From JADKHC01 sp047600805 (GTDB lineage Bacteria > Verrucomicrobiota > Verrucomicrobiia > Opitutales > Opitutaceae), in assembly GCA_047600805.1 (NCBI GenBank), contig JASGKG010000001.1:3720001-3784000 (forward strand): DNA of 64,000 nucleotides, written 5' to 3'. The notes under the pieces were generated by a model that saw only the letters and a program-made list of their open reading frames with translations, searched no databases and was not told the origin of the DNA. Below are positions 50,801-59,282 of the stretch, in pieces (positions within the stretch are counted from its first letter, which is position 1; each line of letters opens with the position of its first letter). The position numbers and the translations under genes are program-made.

Positions 50801-53170
50801 TCAATCGCGAACGGTTTCCCGCTGGCGCATCACGCGAAGGACGACGGTCGAGCCGATGAGCACTAAGACGAACATGACCACGGCCACCGCCGTCGCACGA
50901 CCTACTTCAAATTCCTTAAACATCGTGGCCACCATGAGCGTGCTGAGCACTTGCGATTGACTGACTGGATCCTGCGATGTGAGCAGCCAGATCATTTCAA
51001 AAGTATTCAGTCCAGCGACGATGATAAACACAGCAGAGATCGCCAGGACGTCCCAGATGAGCGGCAGCGTGATCGTGAAAAACTGCCGCCACGCCGGCGC
51101 ACCGTCGATCTCAGCCGCTTCGTAAAGCTCCGGATCGATGCCCTGCATGGCAGCGAGGTAGAGCACGAGGTTAAACCCGCACGCCATCCAAATATAGATC
51201 GGAATGAGCGCCCGATAAAGATTGTCCTGCGACAGCCAGGGATAAGCGGCGAACGACCGCAACCACTCGCTGTGCAGTAAATTTCCTGCCTTCACCACGG
51301 CCGCATTGACCAGACCGCCGTGAGGATCGTAGGCGTTCATCCACAGCAGCGTCGCGGCGATTCCCCCGAGCAAATTTGGAAACAGGAAAACCGCCCGGAA
51401 AAAATTGGCGCCGAAAACCCCTCGATGGATCAGCGTGGCGAGAAAGAGCGACAACGGCACCACCACCATCGCGGGCACAACCATGATGTAGAGGTTATTG
51501 CGGAGCGCATACCAAAACGCGTCGCTCTCGAACAAGAGCCATTTGAAATTGAACAAGCCCACCGCCGTGCGCTCGCCACCGATTCCGTCCCAGCGAGTAA
51601 ACGCCCAAACGAGTGCCTGCACCCCCGGCAGAATGATCAGCAGCCCGAACAGCACGAGCGCCGGTCCTACGAAACCGGCCGCCATCGGCAAACGCAATTT
51701 TCCCAGATATCCCTCGGCACGAGAGACCGCGCTTCCTTCCCGCAGTCGTCCGCGCCGACGCCGCGCCATTTCGTAACCGAGCCAGCCGATCGCTCCCGAG
51801 AGAAAGAGTAACAACAGCATCGGTTTCCAACGATGTTTGACGCGAACACTGGTCGGATCGCCGTCGCGGATTCGTTCGGATTGGGCGGCCGCCTCCAGAC
51901 GCTGCGCAAATTCTTTCGCCGAAATCCTGCCCGTCATGAGTTGTTGCCGAAGATCACTCATGGACTGTTCGAAAAGCGCGAGGAACGCGGCGGAGGTCGG
52001 ACGCCCGCCATCAAAGGACGCCGGCGCTTTCGCAATCAGTCCGGCGACATCGCGCAGGGCATCCGAATAATCCGAGAGCCGTGCGCCGTAAAGCGCCGTC
52101 GTGGCATCCTGCATCCGCGCAAACGTCCTCGCGCGCTCCTGCGAGGTAAGAAAACGGAAGAAGTCCACGGTTGCTTTTTCACGTGCCGGATCGGATTTGT
52201 GGAAAACGAAATAATAGCTGCTCTGAAACTGCAGTGTATCCGGATGCGTGATGCCGTCTGGAAAAACCGGGAAATTGATCGCGCCAATCGTGAACCCCGG
52301 CGGAACCTTTCCCCGTACTTCGCTGCCCAACCAAGAACCCGCGATGGTCATGGCGGATTTGCCATCGAGAAACGCCTGCTCCGCCGCCGTGTGCGTCATC
52401 CCTTCCCAGCCTTTCAGCATGTAGGTGGCAGCTTTCTGTTGGATTTCGGCCGCGCGTATGAACCGCGGATCCAGGCGTGCCCCGGGCTGAAGCTCATTGT
52501 AAGCTTTATAACCATCCGGCCCCACCAAGTTGTAATACGCGGAGCGAAGAAACGAATCGCCGTAACGCATATAAACCCCGGGAAGCGTCATCGGCGCTAT
52601 GCCTTGCGAGCGGATTTTTTCACAAAGCGAAAAAAATTCATCCCACGTTCGCGGCGTGTCCCAGCCGTACTCGGCGAACATTTCCTTGTTATAGAAAATC
52701 GCCCAAACAGCGTACGCGAAAGGAACACTATAGATGTGATCTCCGCGGCGAAAACGATTGAGCACACCTGGCAAAAAGCGGTCCCTCCACTTGCCCGTGC
52801 CCTCCCAGTCCGGGCCGTCCAAATAGGGCGTGAGGTCCACGATCTGCCCCGCGTCGATGAGCTTGCCGTACAATAGGTCCGCATCGGTCGCATCCGGCGT
52901 GTCGCCAGCCATCAGCCTAATGCGCACTTTTTCGTGAACGCGCGCGTTGCCAGTCAGGTTGACACGCACGTCAGGCCGCAGCTTCTCGAACATTCGCGCG
53001 GTTTCTTCGAAAAATGCGCTGCCGTAGGCCTGACTCTGGATCGGAATGTCGATGACAATTGGTTTTCCACCAGTAGGTTCTTCGGCAACGGTCCGCTGCG
53101 CGCCACAAAACGGCGCGAGCCAAACGGCGCAAAAAACAAAGCGAATAATTTTCCGAAGGAGCCGGGACAC
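50801..53170 (-). CDS. Fused sugar-binding protein and ABC permease (MalE-MalF type)
   Basis: 789 residues from a GTG start. Signal peptide (~8-24), then an extracytoplasmic family-1 sugar-binding protein (~35-440; YGSAFFEETARMFEKLRPDV; MRYGDSFLRSAYYNLVGPDG; FLDGKSAMTIAGSWLGSEVR). A helix (~455-475; PMLLLLFLSGAIGWLGYEMA) leads to a MalF-like permease (~500-789) with EAA loop YEAAEIDGAPAWRQFFTITL (~681-705) and TLMVATMFKEFEVGRATAVA. Binding protein and permease are separate chains in nearly all sugar importers, so this fusion is unusual. The other permease is at 47315-48217; the substrate is unknown, perhaps a plant oligosaccharide. Confidence 0.9.
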   Translation of the reverse strand: MSRLLRKIIRFVFCAVWLAPFCGAQRTVAEEPTGGKPIVIDIPIQSQAYGSAFFEETARMFEKLRPDVRVNLTGNARVHEKVRIRLMAGDTPDATDADLLYGKLIDAGQIVDLTPYLDGPDWEGTGKWRDRFLPGVLNRFRRGDHIYSVPFAYAVWAIFYNKEMFAEYGWDTPRTWDEFFSLCEKIRSQGIAPMTLPGVYMRYGDSFLRSAYYNLVGPDGYKAYNELQPGARLDPRFIRAAEIQQKAATYMLKGWEGMTHTAAEQAFLDGKSAMTIAGSWLGSEVRGKVPPGFTIGAINFPVFPDGITHPDTLQFQSSYYFVFHKSDPAREKATVDFFRFLTSQERARTFARMQDATTALYGARLSDYSDALRDVAGLIAKAPASFDGGRPTSAAFLALFEQSMSDLRQQLMTGRISAKEFAQRLEAAAQSERIRDGDPTSVRVKHRWKPMLLLLFLSGAIGWLGYEMARRRRGRLREGSAVSRAEGYLGKLRLPMAAGFVGPALVLFGLLIILPGVQALVWAFTRWDGIGGERTAVGLFNFKWLLFESDAFWYALRNNLYIMVVPAMVVVPLSLFLATLIHRGVFGANFFRAVFLFPNLLGGIAATLLWMNAYDPHGGLVNAAVVKAGNLLHSEWLRSFAAYPWLSQDNLYRALIPIYIWMACGFNLVLYLAAMQGIDPELYEAAEIDGAPAWRQFFTITLPLIWDVLAISAVFIIVAGLNTFEMIWLLTSQDPVSQSQVLSTLMVATMFKEFEVGRATAVAVVMFVLVLIGSTVVLRVMRQRETVRD

Positions 53171-53351
53171 GCTGAAGAAAGGGTTTTAAAAAGCTACGGG
53201 GTTAGCGAGCAGACGCAATTTTGAGAACGGCCAAAGCAGCGCAGTCGTTGCGGCTCTGCCGTTTCGAAGCTGTTTTGCATCTGCAATCGCCTTAACGCAA
53301 TCGTTACCTCGCTCGCACTTTCGCGTAACAAAGCGCGGGCAGACTGGCGGC

Positions 53352-53879
53352 ATGTTTTGCATCACCTCGGCTGGCGCCTGCCCGGCAGCTCCATCTCGGT
53401 CGTTTCTCGGTCTCGCGATAAAGTTGTTTCTTTTCCTCGCCCTGGTTCCCATCGGATCGGCTAGCGAAACGCGTCCCGCTGAAAACGGGCAAGTGATCAC
53501 TCTGACTTTTTCGCAACTCTCCGCCTGCCCAACCCAGGATCTCGTCGCAAGGCCCGGTTTCGCCACCAGCGCCCTGCCCGCTGAGATCCGCTCCGCAACC
53601 GGGCAGCAGGTACAAATTCAAGGTTACATGCTTCCGCTCGTCATGGAAAACGGCTGCGCGCGGGAGCTCCTTCTCATGCGTAATCAAATGACGTGCTGCT
53701 ACGGCCAGCCGCCGGTCGCCAACGAGTATCTGGTGATTAAAACGCCCGCGCCGGGAACCGTTATCACGATGGATACTCCTGTCACGTTTCGCGGGACGTT
53801 GCGTGTGTCGCCTGTGGTGCTCGGAGGCGCACTCGTTGAGTTTTTCCACCTCGACAACGCCATGCTCATTTCTCGCTGA
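53352..53879 (+). CDS. Secreted DUF3299 protein
   Basis: 175 residues. N-terminal signal segment (~18-37, FLGLAIKLFLFLALVPIGSA) and a DUF3299-type OB-like domain (~75-170): VQIQGYMLPLVMENGCAREL, then NQMTCCYGQPPVANEYLVIK with the conserved pair C115-C116, and MDTPVTFRGTLRVSPVVLGG. Members are predicted periplasmic proteins that may bind a metal; their function is not established. Two bases separate it from the related next gene, so the two are co-transcribed. Confidence 0.8.
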   Translation: MFCITSAGACPAAPSRSFLGLAIKLFLFLALVPIGSASETRPAENGQVITLTFSQLSACPTQDLVARPGFATSALPAEIRSATGQQVQIQGYMLPLVMENGCARELLLMRNQMTCCYGQPPVANEYLVIKTPAPGTVITMDTPVTFRGTLRVSPVVLGGALVEFFHLDNAMLISR

Positions 53880-53881
53880 TC

Positions 53882-54451
53882 ATGCAAAAACAACACCGTC
53901 CTTTCCACGGAAACGTCGCCTTCGCTCTGCTGCTGCTCTGCGTCTCATTTGCGCCGAGCCTCGCAAAGAATCCAGGTTGGAACGCCGACACCCTGCGCGG
54001 CGAACTCGCCGAGGCGAAACAACTGCCCGCAACAAATTCGAGCGCGACGGAACTCAAGTTCTCCGAACTTTTTCAAACCCCTGTCGGGCCAAAAGGCCTG
54101 GCCTACACCGAGAAGGCTAACCACCTGAACGGCCACCGTGTTCGTATACTCGGTTTCATGGTTCGGCAGACTCGCCCGGCGCCCGGATTCCTCATGCTCA
54201 CCGATTATGCCCTCACGACCCACGAGGGCGAATACGGGCTTTGCGACGATCTCCCGCCAGCGACCGTTTTCGTGAAAGTTCCAAAGTACGCCGATCTGGC
54301 CGTGCCGTTCACGCCTGGCCCGCTCCTGCTCACGGGCAAGCTCGAGATCGGCCCGCAGCAAGAGGCCGATGGTCGCGTTTCACACGTGCGGCTGGTTCTC
54401 GACGCCGAGACCACGACCACCGTAGCGAAACCTCTCGCCGTATCTAATTAG
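53882..54451 (+). CDS. Secreted OB-like protein related to DUF3299
   Basis: 189 residues. Signal peptide (FALLLLCVSFAPSLAKNPGW). The domain HLNGHRVRILGFMVRQTRPA, PGFLMLTDYALTTHEGEYGL, DDLPPATVFVKVPKYADLAV parallels the preceding DUF3299 protein in layout, but the CC-Y-G motif is replaced by EYGLC, so a metal site, if any, would differ. It lies 2 bp after that gene and 18 bp before the alkaline phosphatase gene, suggesting one operon. Confidence 0.75.
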   Translation: MQKQHRPFHGNVAFALLLLCVSFAPSLAKNPGWNADTLRGELAEAKQLPATNSSATELKFSELFQTPVGPKGLAYTEKANHLNGHRVRILGFMVRQTRPAPGFLMLTDYALTTHEGEYGLCDDLPPATVFVKVPKYADLAVPFTPGPLLLTGKLEIGPQQEADGRVSHVRLVLDAETTTTVAKPLAVSN

Positions 54452-54469
54452 CCGCTTTCTCCCACAACC

Positions 54470-56491
54470 ATGAATAAAAGATTAGCCAACCTCCTCGTGG
54501 GCTCGGCATTGGTCGCTGCTTCCGTCGCGACCGTTTCCGCCGCGCCCACTGTGTCACGCCTCACGCCGCCTAGCATGCTGTTTTCCACCGGCACTGGTGG
54601 CGAGCCGTACGTCGCTCGCTTTCTGCCTGAACAACGTTTTGACTTACAAGCAACGGTTCGGCCCGACAGCGGTCAGACGATCACCGCCGCGAGCTTTTAT
54701 GTAGACGGCAAACCGGTGAGCGGCACGGTCACACTGATCCCATGCGACGCCAGTGGTCTTCCTGCCAATACCGTTGCGCCGACACTTCGCGCGTTCAGCG
54801 TTCGCCGCTCAGGCGTCCACAAGCTAACCGTGAAGGCCACCCAAAGCGACGGCCAAACGGTCAGCGCCAATGGCGAGTTCGAAGTGGTCGACATCGAGCG
54901 CCAGGGTCGCCGCGCGAAAAACATCATCGTTATGATCGGCGACGGCATGGGCATCGCCCATCGCTCGGCGGCACGCATTATGTACAAGGGCGTTTTCCAG
55001 GGTAAAGCGCTCGATCCGCTCGAAATGGACGCGATGGATGCCACCGCCCTCGTGAAAACAGCTTCGCTCAACTCGATCGTCACCGACTCCGCGCCGGGCG
55101 CGTTCTGCTACTCGGGCGGCAACAAAGCGAACAACAACCAGGAAGGCGTTTTCCCCGACGACACGAACAACAAGTTCGACAATCCACGCGTCGAGCTCAT
55201 GGGCGAATACTTCGCCCGTACCGATGGCAAATGGCTCGGCATCGTCACGACTGCTGATGTCTTCGATGCAACGCCCGCAGCCTTCGGCGCTCACACGCAG
55301 GATCGCGGCGCCGGTACCGGTATTTGCGACGGCTACCTGGACGAACAAGTTGCCAGTGCTAATCTTCGCGTTCTCCTCGGCGGCGGACGCAAATGGTTTT
55401 TGCCCAGCACCACGGCCGGCAGTGCCCGCAGTGCTTCCAACGACTCCATCCTCGCTCCGGAACTGGCCGATGCTTGGGGCGTGGCCAAAGGCGCGAGCGA
55501 TCCGACGCGCAATCTCTTGGGCGATTTCCAAGCCTCTGGTTTTGCCTACGCGCCGGACAAGACCGCGCTTTCCTCTCTTCCTTCGAATACCAACAAGCTG
55601 CTCGGTCTTTTCGCGCTCTCCAACATGAACGTCGCCAAGGACAAGCTCGACGGCCGTCGTGGTGTCGTACCAGCTGGTTCGTCACAGTCGATCGTCGCCG
55701 ATTACGGCTTTCCGGATCAACCTCTGCTCGAAGAAATGACTTCTGCCGCTTTGAAGGTTCTTTCCAAGAATCCGCGTGGTTTCGTTCTGATGGTTGAGGG
55801 CGCCTCGATCGACAAGCAGGCGCACAACATGGATTCCGAGCGCTGGCTTCTCGAAACAATCGAATTCGACAAAGCCATCGGCGTCGCGAAACAGTTTGCG
55901 AAGAGAAATCCCGACACGCTCGTCATCGTCACTGCCGACCATGAATGCGCTGGCGTGAACGTCATCGGTGCCTCGATGGTCACCCAAGCCGATCTCAGCA
56001 GCCGCTCTTCCAATGTCGATTCAGCGGCAGCCATCACGCGACTCCGCGACCAAGTTGTCGGAACTTACGATCAAGCCGGTTTCCCGATCTACAGCCTCGC
56101 CGCGGACGGTTACCCTGTATCGACGGACGTTGATTACAAAATGCTCATCGGCTACGCCGCCAATGCCGATCGTTACGAAGACTGGCTGACAAATCCGCGC
56201 CCACTTCGCGATAGCCAGCAGCCGTTTAACGGCACGGCACCGCTCAGCACGTATCCGAACGGTCCGCTCAATCGCGACGTGGCTGGAAAGTTTCTAGTCA
56301 CCGGTCAGGTTCCGGGCACTTCCGCGGTGCACACCGGCTCCGACATTCCGCTCACGGCAAGCGGTCACGGGGCCAGCCTGTTCAAGGGCGTCATCGACAA
56401 CACCGACGTTTTTTTCCTGGCTGCCCAAGCCGCGATCGGCGGCGTACCCGACGAAGACGAACATCACCGGCCGTTCTTTGCCCACTGGTAA
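54470..56491 (+). CDS. Secreted alkaline phosphatase (PhoA family)
   Basis: 673 residues. Signal peptide (LLVGSALVAASVATVSAAPT) and an N-terminal Ig-like domain (~30-145; FDLQATVRPDSGQTITAASF) precede the phosphatase fold. Metal-binding D158 is in NIIVMIGDGMGIAHRSA, the nucleophile S207 in SIVTDSAPGAFCYSGGNKAN, and further metal ligands are in GFVLMVEGASIDKQAHNMDS, VIVTADHECAG and the C-terminal TASGHGASLFKG. It releases phosphate from organic esters in the periplasm or outside the cell. It is the last gene of the DUF3299 operon and is followed by an intrinsic terminator. Confidence 0.92.
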   Translation: MNKRLANLLVGSALVAASVATVSAAPTVSRLTPPSMLFSTGTGGEPYVARFLPEQRFDLQATVRPDSGQTITAASFYVDGKPVSGTVTLIPCDASGLPANTVAPTLRAFSVRRSGVHKLTVKATQSDGQTVSANGEFEVVDIERQGRRAKNIIVMIGDGMGIAHRSAARIMYKGVFQGKALDPLEMDAMDATALVKTASLNSIVTDSAPGAFCYSGGNKANNNQEGVFPDDTNNKFDNPRVELMGEYFARTDGKWLGIVTTADVFDATPAAFGAHTQDRGAGTGICDGYLDEQVASANLRVLLGGGRKWFLPSTTAGSARSASNDSILAPELADAWGVAKGASDPTRNLLGDFQASGFAYAPDKTALSSLPSNTNKLLGLFALSNMNVAKDKLDGRRGVVPAGSSQSIVADYGFPDQPLLEEMTSAALKVLSKNPRGFVLMVEGASIDKQAHNMDSERWLLETIEFDKAIGVAKQFAKRNPDTLVIVTADHECAGVNVIGASMVTQADLSSRSSNVDSAAAITRLRDQVVGTYDQAGFPIYSLAADGYPVSTDVDYKMLIGYAANADRYEDWLTNPRPLRDSQQPFNGTAPLSTYPNGPLNRDVAGKFLVTGQVPGTSAVHTGSDIPLTASGHGASLFKGVIDNTDVFFLAAQAAIGGVPDEDEHHRPFFAHW

Positions 56492-56515
56492 ACAGAAACG
56501 CTCGATCTTCTTACG

Positions 56516-56544
56516 AAACCGGCATCACAAGTGCCGGTTTTTTT
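56516..56544 (+). terminator. Intrinsic terminator after the alkaline phosphatase gene
   Basis: Nine-base perfect stem AAACCGGCA (56516-56524) and TGCCGGTTT (56532-56540) with a 7-base loop, running into a T-tract to 56544. It lies 25 bp after the stop codon. Confidence 0.88.
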
Positions 56545-56588
56545 GTGCCGAAAAACGTCGCTTGTCCGGCGACTTCCGGTTTTGCATC

Positions 56589-56972
56589 ATGGCAACGCCG
56601 TCTAAACCCACAGTCCCGGCCATGTATCAAGTCACCTTTTCCGAACAAAGCATGCACGAGCTCAACAAGCTCGACAAGCTGACCCAGCTTGAGGCCGTTG
56701 AACCTATCAGCAGTCTCAAGCCCGCTGATCTGGCAAATCCCCGAGAGCCTCTCGGGCGGTTTAGCCGGGCTGGCCGCACACTCTATAGATTGCGGGCCGG
56801 CGAGTTCCGCTTTTATTTCGAGGTGAACGGAGAAACCCTGCACACGCTCTATATTCTCCACAAAAACTCCCTCGAAGATTTTCTATTGCGCAATAAACTG
56901 CCCGTCACAGAGGAACAGCTGGTCGAGCAGCACTCTAAATTTTGGAAGTACCTCGAAACTTTGACCAAGTAA
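56589..56972 (+). CDS. RelE/ParE-like protein upstream of pssA
   Basis: 127 residues from ATG 56589 (MATPSKPTVPAMYQVTFSEQ); the upstream extension to 56478 overlaps the terminator and is excluded. The pattern FSEQSMHELNKLDKLTQLEA, FSRAGRTLYRLRAGEFRFYF and GETLHTLYILHKN is that of the ParE/RelE mRNA-interferase fold. No antitoxin gene is next to it, and it lies 7 bp before pssA, so it may be a domesticated member and not an active toxin. Confidence 0.75.
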   Translation: MATPSKPTVPAMYQVTFSEQSMHELNKLDKLTQLEAVEPISSLKPADLANPREPLGRFSRAGRTLYRLRAGEFRFYFEVNGETLHTLYILHKNSLEDFLLRNKLPVTEEQLVEQHSKFWKYLETLTK

Positions 56973-56979
56973 CGGCACC

Positions 56980-57855
56980 ATGGACGAGCTCGATCCCAAG
57001 GAAGACCCGTACAACGTCACGCAAGCCAGCCGGATCTTCTTCCTGCCGAACGCAGCCACCGCGCTGAATCTGTTCTGCGGCTTCACTTCTATTGTTAACT
57101 GTATTCAGGCGCGTTTGGCGGAAACGTCGTTTGACGGCATGTACAACGGCGCGACGCCAGCCGAACACTATCGTTACGCGGTGGGTTTCATTTTCGGAGC
57201 CGCGGCCTTCGACATGCTCGACGGCCGACTCGCTCGCATGGGCGGCCGCGAATCGCTCTTTGGCGCAGAGTTCGACTCACTTGCGGACGTTGTTTCCTTC
57301 GGCCTCGCACCGGCGTTGATGATGTTCTTCTTCATCCTGTCGCCCACCTCGCAGGGCATCCTCTGGTTCCGCAACATCGGCTGGCTTATCGGCTTCATTT
57401 ATTTGCTCTGTGCTGCGATGCGCCTGGCGCGTTTCAACGTCATCACAAATCCGCTTCTGCGGCGCGCTGCCAAAGAATCCAGCAAAGACTTCGTCGGCCT
57501 GCCCGTGCCCGCTGCTGCCGCCAGCGTTGCCGCCACCGTTCTGTTTCTGCTCAAACTCGCTGACCTTGATCGCTCACTGAAACAAGCGGCGCTGGCGCTC
57601 CCGTTTGTCATGCTGCTCATCGCGTTTCTGATGATGAGCACGGTGCGCTATCCGAGTGGCAAGAACATCAACATGCAGACCCGCACTAAAATGCGTACCC
57701 TGCTTTTCGTCGCGGTCATCGGCGTGCTCGGTTTTCTCTACCGCGAGTTTGCGCTGCTACCGATCACACTCGGCTATGTTTTGTTTGGTTTGATCCGACA
57801 CGTTCGCCGACGCTCAAAAGCCGGGGCCACACAGACGCCTTGGAAATCCGTGTGA
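56980..57855 (+). CDS. pssA: CDP-diacylglycerol-serine O-phosphatidyltransferase
   Basis: Makes phosphatidylserine, the precursor of phosphatidylethanolamine, at the inner membrane. 291 residues with several membrane helices. The CDP-alcohol phosphotransferase motif D-G-x2-A-R-x8-G-x3-D-x3-D is complete: DGRLAR, MGGRESLF, G, AEFD, SLAD. LNLFCGFTSIVNCIQARLAE before it is typical of PssA. The gene follows the ParE-like gene by 7 bp and precedes dnaN by 227 bp. Confidence 0.93.
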   Translation: MDELDPKEDPYNVTQASRIFFLPNAATALNLFCGFTSIVNCIQARLAETSFDGMYNGATPAEHYRYAVGFIFGAAAFDMLDGRLARMGGRESLFGAEFDSLADVVSFGLAPALMMFFFILSPTSQGILWFRNIGWLIGFIYLLCAAMRLARFNVITNPLLRRAAKESSKDFVGLPVPAAAASVAATVLFLLKLADLDRSLKQAALALPFVMLLIAFLMMSTVRYPSGKNINMQTRTKMRTLLFVAVIGVLGFLYREFALLPITLGYVLFGLIRHVRRRSKAGATQTPWKSV

Positions 57856-58082
57856 GCAACCGACCAACAACCACCCAATAATTCCCACCTTGCGCATAAC
57901 CTGCCGGTTATTGGTCCACGGTTTTGATTTACTCACATCAAAAATTCACCAACGCTCAGAGGAGAAACAGCCAGTTATCCCAGTTTTTCGCAGCATATAA
58001 GAATACGGATAACATTCATTATTGAACTAGGTTTTATTTAGACTTTGTTAGTTAAAGCATCACGCGCGTTACCCAGCCCTCC
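57856..58082. promoter_or_regulatory. AT-rich leader of dnaN with DnaA-box-like sequences
   Basis: The 227-bp gap is visibly richer in A/T than its surroundings. It holds degenerate DnaA-box-like sites: TTATGCGCA (minus strand, 57891-57899), GTTATCCCA (57974-57982) and TTATCCGTA (minus strand, 58004-58012). None is a perfect TTATCCACA. They may reflect DnaA control of dnaN; an origin is not supported. Confidence 0.35.
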
Positions 58083-59207
58083 ATGAAATTCAAAATCAAT
58101 CGCGATCATTTCAGCAACGGACTCGCTCAAGTCCTCAACGTTGTTGGCTCCAAAGCCACCATGCCGATTTTGAGCAACGTTTTGATCGAGGCAGACAAAG
58201 ATTTCATTTTGCTCACCACCACGAACCTCGACCTTGGCATTCGCTGCAAAATCAAGGCTGAGGTGAAAGAGAGCGGTTCCGTTACTTTGCCGGTGAAACG
58301 TCTTGCCACGATCGTGCGTGAATTGCCGAACGTCGACGTGGTGTTCGATGCGTCGCCGAATCATCAGGTCAAGCTCACGTCCGGCGGTTCTAATTTCCGC
58401 ATCATGGGCATCGGCAAAGAAGAATTTCCGCCGCTGCCGGAGTTTGGCGATGAGAAATCTTTCACGCTCGAACAGGCCGAGCTCACGTCGATGCTCAAGA
58501 GCGTATCCTACGCGCAATCGACCGATGAAACGCGTTACATCCTCAACGGCGTTTATTTCAGCTTTAAAGACGGCAAGCTCTCGCTTGTCGCGACCGATGG
58601 ACGCCGCCTCGCTTTGATCAGCAAAGAAATCGAGGTCCCGGCCGCCAGCGTCGGCAGCATTATTTTGCCGGCGAAAACAGTCTCCGAGCTGGTTCGCATG
58701 CTCGATAAAGGCGAAAAACTGAAGATCTCGTTCAACGAGCGTCGTGCCGCCTTCCAGATAAATACTGACAAAGATACGAGCGGACTGATCGATAGCATCT
58801 ACTTGTATTCCAAGGTGGTAGAAGGGAATTACCCGAATTATAATCAAGTTATTCCCAAAGAAACCCACCAGCGCATCAAGCTGGAGCGCGAGCTGTTTTT
58901 GCAATGCGTGCACCGTGCCGCGCTCGTCTGTAGCGAAAAGTCGAATTCCGTCAAAGTTAAGCTCAGCAGCAACCTCTTGGAAATCACCGCGCAGAGTCCT
59001 GATTTCGGCGAAGCTCACGAGTCGATGGCCATCGCCTACAGCGGCCCTGAGCTCCAAGTCGCTTTCAACCCGCAATTCGTAATGGATCCGCTTCGTGCTT
59101 TGAGCAAAGACGAGGTGTTTTTTGAAGTGAAAGATGAGGTCAGCCCTGGCGTGTTCAAGACGCTGGAAAGCTTCATCTGTGTGATTATGCCCGTGCGTTT
59201 GAGCTAA
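58083..59207 (+). CDS. dnaN: DNA polymerase III beta subunit (sliding clamp)
   Basis: 374 residues, the normal size for the three-domain clamp that tethers polymerase III to DNA. Conserved blocks: LNVVGSKATMPILSNVLIEA, SYAQSTDETRYILNGVYFSF, LSLVATDGRRLALISKEIEV, EGNYPNYNQVIPKE and the C-terminal FICVIMPVRLS, which forms the hydrophobic groove for clamp-binding peptides. dnaA is not adjacent here, unlike the common dnaA-dnaN order. The start MKFKINRDHF is unambiguous. Confidence 0.96.
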   Translation: MKFKINRDHFSNGLAQVLNVVGSKATMPILSNVLIEADKDFILLTTTNLDLGIRCKIKAEVKESGSVTLPVKRLATIVRELPNVDVVFDASPNHQVKLTSGGSNFRIMGIGKEEFPPLPEFGDEKSFTLEQAELTSMLKSVSYAQSTDETRYILNGVYFSFKDGKLSLVATDGRRLALISKEIEVPAASVGSIILPAKTVSELVRMLDKGEKLKISFNERRAAFQINTDKDTSGLIDSIYLYSKVVEGNYPNYNQVIPKETHQRIKLERELFLQCVHRAALVCSEKSNSVKVKLSSNLLEITAQSPDFGEAHESMAIAYSGPELQVAFNPQFVMDPLRALSKDEVFFEVKDEVSPGVFKTLESFICVIMPVRLS

Positions 59208-59244
59208 CGCGAAGTAAGCCGATATTCCGAGTGTCTTGTTAAGC

Positions 59245-59272
59245 GCTGTGGTCGGACCAATTCCGCCACAGC
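59245..59272 (+). repeat. Short inverted repeat after dnaN
   Basis: Arms GCTGTGG (59245-59251) and CCACAGC (59266-59272) around a 14-base loop. No real T-tract follows, and the next gene starts 11 bp later, so it could be a weak terminator of dnaN or a leader structure of the next gene. Confidence 0.35.
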
Positions 59273-59282
59273 TATCTGTTCG

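Noticed and set aside
57856..58082. Chromosomal origin of replication
   Set aside because: Only degenerate DnaA-box-like sites, no dnaA gene and no cluster of strong boxes.
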